Shown here piece after piece: positions 24,801-31,037 of a DNA stretch of 64,000 nucleotides (position 1 is the stretch's first letter; each line of letters starts with the position of its first letter). This DNA comes from REEB95 sp963785735 (lineage in GTDB: Bacteria > Pseudomonadota > Alphaproteobacteria > ATCC43930 > CGMCC-115725). The notes beneath the pieces are model-generated. The model ran no database searches, had not been told where the DNA came from, and worked only from the letters and a program-made list of their open reading frames with translations. The translations under genes and the position numbers were made by a program. The stretch spans positions 558,001 through 622,000 of the forward strand of contig CAWAWJ010000001.1 of the NCBI GenBank assembly GCA_963785735.1, written 5' to 3'.

Positions 24801-27800
24801 TTGGTGTTGTTGAAGGCGCCGTTGGTGACGACCGTGCCGCTGTCCTGGTTGGTGAACCGGGCGTTCGGGCCGTTGTTGTTGACGGTCGAGCCCGATTGGG
24901 TGGTGAAGCTCGCGGCGTCGTTGACGATCGAGGTCAGCGAGGCGCCGGTGCCGTCATTGGTCACGAGGCCGCCGGTCTGGTTGGTGAAGCTGGCGCCGGT
25001 CTTGTTGTTGACCGTGCCGCCGTTTTGGTTGGTGAGGGTGCCGCTGCTGTTGAACGCGGCGCCGGTCTGGTTGTTGAGCGTGCTGGCGTCGTTGGTCAGC
25101 GCGCCGGTATTGGCGAAAATCGTGCCCGCGCCGTCGTCATAGAGGATGGCGCCCGCGAGGTTCTTCACCGTGCCGGCGTTGGTGAACGCCGCCGCGAACT
25201 GGTTCCACAGCGCCGTGCCCGCACCGGTGTTGGTCACCGTGCCGGTGGCGTTGTTGTTGAAATTGGTGCCGCTGTTCTGGTTGGTCAGCGTGGCGCCGGC
25301 TTCGTTGGTGATGCCGCCGTTGTTGTTCACCGTGCCGCCGTTCTGGTTATAGAAATTCGTGCCCGTGCCGGTGTTGTCGATCGCCGCCAAGGCGGTGTTG
25401 TTGTTGGTCAAGGTGGCGTTGTCGTTGGTGACGGTGGCGCCGGCGCTGTTGCTGACCGTTCCGGCCGCGCTGTTGGTGAAGAGCGCGCCGTTCTGGTTGG
25501 TGAGGGTGCCGGTATTGGCGAAATTGGCGCCGTTGTTGAAGGCCGCGCCGTTCTCGTTGGTCACGGTCCCGGCGTTGTTGATTCCGTTCGAGGATTGGTT
25601 GTTGAACTGGGCGTCGGCGCCCTTATTGTCGATGGTGCCGCCGGCGTGGTTGTTGATGGTGGCGTTGTCGTTGTTGTTGAAGACGGTCAGGGATGCGCCG
25701 GTGCCGTCATTGGTGATCGAGGCGGTGTTGTTGATGGTGCCCAGCGCTTCGTTGGAGAACGTGCCGCCGGTCCGGTTGGTGATGGTGGCTGAATTCTGGT
25801 TGGTGATCGCACCGTCGTTGGCGAAAGACGCGCCCAGTTCATTGACGATCGCGGCGGCCGTGTTCGTCAATATGTTCCCGTTGACGAACTGGCTGAGGCT
25901 GCCGGTGTTTATCAGCTGGGCGCCGGCATTGGCTCCGGCGCCGCCATTGGTGAAGTTGCCGAAGATTTCGACGAGGCCGCCGTTCTGGTTGGTGAACTTG
26001 GCATTGGCGCCCAGGTTGCCGACGACGCTTCCCGAGTTGCCGTTGAAGGTTGAGGCGTCGTTGATGAAGCTGGCCGTGCCCGCGCCGGTGCCATCATTGG
26101 CGAAGGTGCTGCTGGTCAAAAGGCCGATGTGGCCGTTATTGGTGTTTTCGAACAGGGCCACGCTGGAGGCGTTGGTGCCAGTGGTGCCGTCATTGGTGAT
26201 GGTGCCGCCGGTCTGGTTGGTGATCGTGCCGCCATTGTTGTTGAAAGTGGTCGTGGTGCCGGTGGTGGCGCTCGCCTGGTTGCTGATCGAGGCGTGGTTC
26301 TCGTTGGTCAGGCCGATGCCAGTGGTGCCTTCGTTGGTGAATGTCGCCTGATCGGCGTTCACCAATTTGGTGCCGAGGCCGGTATTGTCGATGGTTCCGG
26401 TCGCACTGTTGTCGAAGGTCGAGCCCGCGCCCGTGTTGGTGATGGTTGAACCGCCGGAATTGACGGCCGCGCCGTTATTCACGACCGAGGCTGGATCGTT
26501 GGTGAAGCTGGCGCCGAGGAAGTTGTTCCAGGTGCCGTTGTTGGTGAAGAGCGCGCCCAGCATGTTCGAGATGCTGGATCCGATTCCGGTGTTGGTGAGC
26601 GTGCCGGCATTGGTCAGCGTGGTGCCGCTGCCGGTGTTGGTGAAAGTTCCGCCGGCGTTGTTGGTAAAAATTCCGGTCGCGGCGTTGGTGAGGTGAGCGC
26701 CGGTCAGGTTGTTGAACGTGCCGGCGTTGGTGATGGACGACCCGCTCTGGTTGGTGAACGCGGCCGAATTCTCGTTGGCGATGGTGCTGCCCGAAGCGTT
26801 GGAGAGAGTCGCGTCATTCTGGTTCGAAAACGAAGCCAGGGCGCCGGTATTGTCGATGCTGGTTGCCGCGGTGCTGGTGTTGTAGATCGCCGAATTATCA
26901 TTGACGAACTGCGCGATGCCGGTGCCGGCGCCGTTATTGACGATGGTGCCCGCGCCGCTGTTGTTGATCGTGGCGGTGATTAGGTTTTGGAACAGGGCCA
27001 CGCTGTTCGATGTCCCGCCGGTCGAGCCGTCATTGACGATGGACGCGCTGTTGTTGATCGTGCTGAAGATGTTGTCGAAGATGGTGGTGGTGCCCGGGGT
27101 CAGGCTGCTATCGGCGTTGTTCTGGATCTGGGCGCCGTTTTCGTTGGTCAGCACGGCGGAGTTGTAAAACGTCGATTGATCCTGATTGACGATCAGCGAG
27201 CCCGTGCCCGTGTTGTCGGCGCTTCCATGCGTGATGAAGGTCGCGCCGCTGCCCGTGCTGGTGATGGTCGATCCGCCCGAATTGGTCAGCGCATTGTTGC
27301 TGCCGAAGCTCGACCCGTTGTTCAGGACATTGGCGCCGCCGGTGTTGTTGAAGGCTCCGACGCTGTGGTAATTGCCGCCATTGGTGTTGCTGAAGGTTGC
27401 GCCGCTGCCGGTGTTGTTGAACGTGCCGTAGGTCGAGGTCGAGCCCTGGTTGTTGAGCGTCGCGTTCATCACCGAGGTGGTGCCGTCCCATTCATTGTTG
27501 CTGGTGAGAACCAGGGTGCCACCGCCGGTCAGGGAGATGCCGCCATCGTTAGAACCTTGAATGCCGGAGGTCGTGGTGGTGGTGCCGGAAGCGACGTTGA
27601 AACCGGTCGAGGCGCCGGTCGGCAGGAACAGCGTGCCGCCCGCCCCCGTGCCATTGGGATTGACCAAGGACGTGTCGCCGCCAGTGCCGGGGGTGCCGGC
27701 CGTGGCCGTGCCGAGCATATTGCCGCTCGCGGTGTTGACGATGGACAGCGTGGCGCCGCAAGTCGGATCCGCGCTGACGCCGCAGATGAAGATCGCGCCG

Positions 27801-28888
27801 CCGAGGCCCGCGCCGGCGCCGCCGCCCGCGCCGCTGCCGGTGTCGCCGGCGCCCGCGCCGCCGAATTGTCCGCCAAAGCCGAAATAAACCGGGCCGCCGC
27901 CGCCGCCGCCGCCCGCGCCGAAGCCGCCAGAACCGGGGGAGGTGGTGGTGAACGGGAAGTTAAGGGCGGCACCGCCGCCGCCGCCGCCGAAGCCACCGCT
28001 GCCTGCGGTTCCATTAAAATCATTGATGTAGTCGCCGCCGCCGCCGCCGCCGAAGCCGCCAGCGCTGGTGGTATTGCCCGAGGCGCCGTTGAGGCCGCCG
28101 CCGCCGCCGGCCGCCCCAAAAATGCTGCTGCCATCGCCGCCGCCGCCGCCGCCGCTCTTGGCGCCGCCGGAGCCGCCGGCAACATTGTCGGTGCCGCCCG
28201 AACCGCCCGAACCGCCGGCAAGAATGCCGGCGCCGCCATTGGTGCCGCCGGTATTCGTAGGCGAGCCGCCGGTCGCGCCCAAGCCGACGCCGCCGCCGCC
28301 GCCGCCGCTGCCAAAGAGGCTGCCGCCCGCGCCGCCCATGCCGCCGAGACCGCCGCCGCCACCGCCGCCGCCTGAGAAACCGCCATTGCCGCCATTGCCG
28401 CCATTGCCGCCCACCGCGCTATCGCCGGCGAATTGGACGTTGGTCAGCGTCACCGCGCCCGACACGGCGAAGAGGCCGCCGCCGAGGCCCGCGCCGCCGC
28501 CGCCGCCGTTATAGCCGGTGCCGCCATTGCCGCCCTGCGCCAGGCCGTTCTGGATGGTGAGGTTCTGGATATTGACCGCCGCCGCGGCCGGCGCCTTGAC
28601 GAAGAACACGCGATAGGAATTGGCGCCGTCGACGAAATTGCCGTTGCCGACGATGTTGACGCCTTTGGTGATGACCGGCAGCTCGCCGGAAAGCGTGACA
28701 TTGGCGGTGAAGTTGATGGTGTCGCCGCCGGCGCCGGCATCGACGCTGGTGATGGCCGAAATCAAATCCGCTTCGGTGGCGACGTTGTAGGTGGCCGCCT
28801 GCGCCAGGGAAAGGGGCGCGGCCGTCAGCGCGAGGAACGCGAGCGCCGTGGTCGAACGCTTCAACAGAATCCGGGTGGAGCGATGCAT
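21869..28888 (-). CDS. Giant Gly- and Asn-rich repeat protein with PEP-CTERM sorting signal
   Basis: A 2339-residue predicted surface protein. Layout from the ATG at 28888 (after GGAAGGGAAAG): signal peptide 1-31 ending LAQA; a beta-helix-like opening (TYNVATEADLISAITSVDAG) to about 110; a Gly-rich block about 115-360 of GGNGG/GGGGG type; about 410-1625 a very long array of short degenerate units of roughly 10-12 residues built on TN-x-G-[AS]-x-[FL]-x-N; a beta-rich part to about 1855; a second Gly-rich block to about 2060; a globular segment; and at about 2293-2318 VPEPSTWLLFGSALLGM followed by RRRRE, the PEP-CTERM signal. PEP-CTERM proteins are exported and processed by an exosortase, which is not in this window. 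It is likely an adhesin, matrix or biofilm protein. No enzyme motif is seen. Composition and repeats differ sharply from the neighbours. Confidence 0.9.
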   Translation of the reverse strand: MHRSTRILLKRSTTALAFLALTAAPLSLAQAATYNVATEADLISAITSVDAGAGGDTINFTANVTLSGELPVITKGVNIVGNGNFVDGANSYRVFFVKAPAAAAVNIQNLTIQNGLAQGGNGGTGYNGGGGGAGLGGGLFAVSGAVTLTNVQFAGDSAVGGNGGNGGNGGFSGGGGGGGGLGGMGGAGGSLFGSGGGGGGVGLGATGGSPTNTGGTNGGAGILAGGSGGSGGTDNVAGGSGGAKSGGGGGGDGSSIFGAAGGGGGLNGASGNTTSAGGFGGGGGGDYINDFNGTAGSGGFGGGGGGAALNFPFTTTSPGSGGFGAGGGGGGGPVYFGFGGQFGGAGAGDTGSGAGGGAGAGLGGAIFICGVSADPTCGATLSIVNTASGNMLGTATAGTPGTGGDTSLVNPNGTGAGGTLFLPTGASTGFNVASGTTTTTSGIQGSNDGGISLTGGGTLVLTSNNEWDGTTSVMNATLNNQGSTSTYGTFNNTGSGATFSNTNGGNYHSVGAFNNTGGANVLNNGSSFGSNNALTNSGGSTITSTGSGATFITHGSADNTGTGSLIVNQDQSTFYNSAVLTNENGAQIQNNADSSLTPGTTTIFDNIFSTINNSASIVNDGSTGGTSNSVALFQNLITATINNSGAGTIVNNGAGTGIAQFVNDNSAIYNTSTAATSIDNTGALASFSNQNDATLSNASGSTIANENSAAFTNQSGSSITNAGTFNNLTGAHLTNAATGIFTNNAGGTFTNTGSGTTLTNAGTLTNTGIGSSISNMLGALFTNNGTWNNFLGASFTNDPASVVNNGAAVNSGGSTITNTGAGSTFDNSATGTIDNTGLGTKLVNADQATFTNEGTTGIGLTNENHASISNQASATTGTTTTFNNNGGTITNQTGGTITNDGTTGTNASSVALFENTNNGHIGLLTSSTFANDGTGAGTASFINDASTFNGNSGSVVGNLGANAKFTNQNGGLVEIFGNFTNGGAGANAGAQLINTGSLSQFVNGNILTNTAAAIVNELGASFANDGAITNQNSATITNRTGGTFSNEALGTINNTASITNDGTGASLTVFNNNDNATINNHAGGTIDNKGADAQFNNQSSNGINNAGTVTNENGAAFNNGANFANTGTLTNQNGALFTNSAAGTVSNSAGATVTNDNATLTNNNTALAAIDNTGTGTNFYNQNGGTVNNNGGITNEAGATLTNQNSGTNFNNNATGTVTNTGAGTALWNQFAAAFTNAGTVKNLAGAILYDDGAGTIFANTGALTNDASTLNNQTGAAFNSSGTLTNQNGGTVNNKTGASFTNQTGGLVTNDGTGASLTSIVNDAASFTTQSGSTVNNNGPNARFTNQDSGTVVTNGAFNNTNGAKVLNDPSSWTNNGPFTNSGGSTVTNDGLGSTFTNSATGTFDNTGSGTKLVNQNQAAFTNNGGLTNENSASIQNLGGATGTTTFSTGGTGATLTNETGATIVNDGTGAGAAHFFNSGTITNTSTATNAIHNTGSNATFLNQPGSLLTNNGVVVNDSYAYFQNQGGGTIVNSGAPASFINNTAFFINSGTFTNENNASLANQNGEMANYGILTNMTGATFSNNATGTLTNSGGNITNYTGGGAITNNGMFANETGGTVTIQANASLGGNGTYTQSGPSSQTTVNGSWTQMLTNITDGNLNGSGTVNGALYNDTPSITGPGVTGTGAGITLTGAVSGTGNYAGTVTFQGSLSPGNPAATPVTNPNGTAAGLATPYPVGGYPAGTGSATLITSTGTMNFASSNTLYMDAMGAGRGTSYDAINTVNANLGGTLTVVPTIPGLAAGGFDFIHASGAIAGDFGTAQMLNIGNSSDLYLSGHTVTGSDYTAILSNFGHGVVNTFSQLGGNGGAGLAGSSVSPTLSTATSGLAYGVGGNGGNDGPGGAGGAANVTDTLTGPTGSSYAIATGGNGGSGTAGGAGGNGGLGQATSNALLGTGNVSANATSTGGNGGASADNTAAGGNGGAGISSATSVTSGAGSTATANATSTGGLGGLGTTNGTGGTAQATASASNTSLLGGPANATANATSFANTATALAQGSGASGTVNAQSQTYSTSTGTSAPSVQGFASAPVTGSNAAQTVTSLGGPVEQLITPYTSLASVPNSANSYVAANLAPSNASLATTYATYSTANRVWNTPVNPNNNPNAHVVGSAVLSVASGGSATPQSYASTVQFNDVASNVNGRQIVATILGGQSFGTNTGQVEFYFTESYNGGGTVKVDDQIFASLSAALTALENQVFVLGGLPLSLTGAFDVTANLDLLTASSSGIELAMLYGYAVPEPSTWLLFGSALLGMACFQRRRREELLAAIKRGFKGEYRDAA

Positions 28889-29096
28889 CGAACTTTCCCT
28901 TCCTGAACGAACAGACCTTTCGGTCTTTTTAGTTGACGAAAATCTATTTTCTTTAATTATTAAAATCAAACGAAAGTATTGGTTAATTTGACCATAGTAT
29001 AGTTAATGACCATATTTTTTGTTTATTTAACCATGACTTGGGGCCGATTAACCGTGCTGGGCGGGCGGCGGCGCCTGCGCTAGGCTGTGCGTCACC
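28889..29096. promoter_or_regulatory. AT-rich divergent control region between the giant gene and the L,D-transpeptidase
   Basis: An unusually AT-rich stretch. On the minus strand TTGATT and TAGATT, 17 bp apart (around 28938-28966), are a possible promoter for the giant gene. A 5-bp stem AGACC-TTTC-GGTCT followed by TTTTT on the plus strand lies near 28908-28926 in its leader. Towards the other gene are related motifs: GGTTAATTTGACCATA (28981), AGTTAATGACCATA (29001), TTTAACCATGAC (29026) and TTAACCG (29048). These look like a cluster of binding sites, some with the CtrA-like half-site TTAACCAT. Confidence 0.5.
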
Positions 29097-29594
29097 ATGG
29101 ATCTCGCGGTTTCGGGCGATGGCTGGGCTTTGTGGAACGGGCGGCGGATGCGCTGCGCGCTCGGCCGCGCCGGCGTGAGCGCGCAAAAACGCGAGGGCGA
29201 CGGCGCCTCGCCGGCGGGATCGTTCGCGATGCGGAAATTGCTCTACCGCCCCGGCCGCGAGAGCCGGCCTTCGACCAAGCTGGCGATGCGGGCGCTCAAG
29301 ATAACCGATGGCTGGTGCGACGATCCGGCGGACCCGGCCTATAACCGCCCGGTCACGCTCCCTTATAAGGCGCGCGCCGAAACGCTTTGGCGCCAAGACC
29401 GGCTTTACGACCTGGTGGTGCCGCTCGGTTACAACGACGATCCGGTGCGGCCCGGGCTGGGGAGCGCGATCTTTCTCCATCTCGCCCGCGAGGATTACGG
29501 CCCGACCGAGGGCTGCGTCGCGCTCAGCCGCGCGGATTTGCTCGGCGTGCTGGCCGAAGTCGATGCCGCGAGCCGCGTGGTGATCGGTCCTTAG
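29097..29594 (+). CDS. L,D-transpeptidase (YkuD-type) family protein
   Basis: A 165-residue protein. The catalytic signature is IFLHLAREDYGPTEGCVALS near residues 124-143, with the His and the nucleophilic Cys in the order expected for L,D-transpeptidases (HxxxxxxxPTxGC). There is no obvious signal peptide; it begins MDLAVSGDGWALWNGRRMRC, typical of a short alphaproteobacterial group annotated as L,D-transpeptidase family. The enzyme class forms 3-3 cross-links or attaches lipoproteins to peptidoglycan. A cytoplasmic form would be odd, so export may be by another route. It is convergent with yggS, with a one-base gap between stops. Confidence 0.88.
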   Translation: MDLAVSGDGWALWNGRRMRCALGRAGVSAQKREGDGASPAGSFAMRKLLYRPGRESRPSTKLAMRALKITDGWCDDPADPAYNRPVTLPYKARAETLWRQDRLYDLVVPLGYNDDPVRPGLGSAIFLHLAREDYGPTEGCVALSRADLLGVLAEVDAASRVVIGP

Positions 29595-29595
29595 A

Positions 29596-30297
29596 TCAGG
29601 CTTGCGGCTTGCGGACGCCGAAAATCGCCGTGCCGACGCGTATATATGTAGCGCCCGCGCCGATCGCCGCCTCGAAATCGGCGCTCATGCCCATGCTCAG
29701 CTCTTTCAGCCCGTTGCGCCGGGCTATCCCGGCGAGAAGGGCAAAATGCGGGCCGGGATTTTCGCCGGCCGGGGGAATGCACATCAGGCCTTCGACCGGC
29801 AGGTTCCAGCGCGCGCGGCATTCCGCGATGAACGGGTCCGCGGCCTCGGGCGCGATCCCGGCCTTCTGATTCTCGCGGCCGGTATTGACCTGGATGAGAC
29901 AAGCGGGACGGCGGCCGAGTTTTTCCATGGCCTTGGCCAGGGCTTCGGCGAGCCTGGGCCGGTCGAGGGTCTCGATCACGTCGAACAATGAGATCGCATC
30001 CGCCGCCTTGTTGGTCTGCAACGGGCCGACGAGGTGCAGCGCCAGCCCGGGATATCGGGGTTTGAGTTCGCGGTATTTGGCCTGGGCCTCTTGCACCTTG
30101 TTCTCGCCGAAGACGCGCTGGCCCTGGGCCAAGGCCGCCTCGACGGCGGCCTGCTCTTGGAATTTGGATATCGCCACCAGCGTGATTTGGGCGGGGTCGC
30201 GGCGCGCGGCGGACGCCGCCCGGATGAGCCGCGCGCGCACGCCGGCCAGATTGCCGGCGATAAGGCTCAAATCCTTGGAATTACTGATATTTTTCAT
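29596..30297 (-). CDS. yggS: Pyridoxal phosphate homeostasis protein, YggS family
   Basis: A 233-residue PLP-binding protein of the YggS/PLPBP family, which buffers free pyridoxal phosphate and affects amino acid balance. Family features: LVAISKFQ (the Lys that binds PLP), VFGENKVQEAQ, LHLVGPLQTNKA, LIQVNTGRENQKAG, LKELSMGMSADFEAAI and TYIRVGTAIFG. The length and N-terminus match the family. It is a single gene, transcribed away from the DUF3576 gene, convergent with the L,D-transpeptidase. Confidence 0.95.
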   Translation of the reverse strand: MKNISNSKDLSLIAGNLAGVRARLIRAASAARRDPAQITLVAISKFQEQAAVEAALAQGQRVFGENKVQEAQAKYRELKPRYPGLALHLVGPLQTNKAADAISLFDVIETLDRPRLAEALAKAMEKLGRRPACLIQVNTGRENQKAGIAPEAADPFIAECRARWNLPVEGLMCIPPAGENPGPHFALLAGIARRNGLKELSMGMSADFEAAIGAGATYIRVGTAIFGVRKPQA

Positions 30298-30428
30298 ATC
30301 CGGCGGGGTCCGCGCCCGGCTTTTTGTGGTGAAGACATAGCGACATGCCTGGGATCTTGGGTATAAGATAAACGCTAAACCCGGTCCGAAAAGGTTCCGG
30401 GGGGAGAGCCGTCGAGGAGCCGCTGGTC

Positions 30429-31016
30429 ATGTCCGCGAGAATCGCATTTTTGTGCCTGTCCGCCGGCGTGGTTTTGTCCGGCTGCGGGTTGTTCAGCAGC
30501 GACCGCTACGCCCCCGGCACCGATCCCGACGCGCAACGGCGCGCCGAGGACCCCTATCATACCGATCCGAAATACATCAATCCCGACGAATACAACCGCA
30601 ACATGGACGGCAAGAACACCTCGGTCCTCTCCATGATCTTCAGCAACAACGACGCCGCCGGCGCGGCTGGCGGCGGCGGCGGACCGGGCATCGGCGTCAA
30701 TTCCTTTCTCTGGCACGCCTCGCTCGACACGGTGTCGTTCATGCCCTTGGCCTCGGCCGATCCCTTCGGCGGCGTCATCATCACCGATTGGTACAGCCCG
30801 CCCAATTCGCCGAACGAGCGCTTCAAGGTCAACGTCTTCATCCTCGGCCGCGAATTGCGCGCCGACGGCGTGAAGACCAGCGTGTTCCGCCAGAAGCGCG
30901 ACGACAAGACCGGCAATTGGATCGACGCCCAGGTCGACCAGAACACCGCCGGCGATCTCGAGAACGCCATCCTGGCGCGCGCGCGGCAGATGCGTCTGAG
31001 CACGGCGCAGAAATAA
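30429..31016 (+). CDS. DUF3576 family predicted lipoprotein
   Basis: A 195-residue protein with a lipoprotein signal: hydrophobic FLCLSAGVVLSGCGLF with a lipobox Cys at about residue 19. The mature part includes YHTDPKYINPDEYNRNMDGKN, a Gly-rich loop (GAAGGGGGPGIGVNSFLWHASLDTVSF) and FGGVIITDWYSPPNSPNERFKVNVFILGRELRADGV in outline. This is the DUF3576 family, which in alphaproteobacteria usually precedes leuS and lptE, as here (21-bp gap). A role in outer-membrane biogenesis is a reasonable guess from the genomic pairing with lptE but is unproven. Confidence 0.92.
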   Translation: MSARIAFLCLSAGVVLSGCGLFSSDRYAPGTDPDAQRRAEDPYHTDPKYINPDEYNRNMDGKNTSVLSMIFSNNDAAGAAGGGGGPGIGVNSFLWHASLDTVSFMPLASADPFGGVIITDWYSPPNSPNERFKVNVFILGRELRADGVKTSVFRQKRDDKTGNWIDAQVDQNTAGDLENAILARARQMRLSTAQK

Positions 31017-31037
31017 CCGCGGGTTTTTCAAAGCCCG

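Noticed and set aside
21941..25792. A plus-strand open frame of 1283 codons antisense to the giant gene, with further long plus-strand frames to 28375
   Set aside because: It mirrors the repetitive, GC-biased codons of the real gene: the translation is low-complexity Gly/Ala/Arg/Val sequence with no domain, signal or ribosome site, while the minus strand has signal peptide and PEP-CTERM ends.
27800..28560. The long GCC/GGC tracts as a CRISPR array or simple satellite
   Set aside because: They encode the Gly-rich block in frame on the minus strand and have no repeat-spacer structure.
28889..28969. A 27-codon N-terminal extension of the giant protein
   Set aside because: It precedes the signal peptide with charged residues, covers the promoter-like AT-rich region, and the internal ATG has a better ribosome site and lets the signal peptide be N-terminal.
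28991..29055. A complete CtrA site TTAA-N7-TTAAC in the giant-gene control region
   Set aside because: TTAA copies are 20-24 bp apart, not 11; only half-sites are present, so it was kept as a motif cluster.
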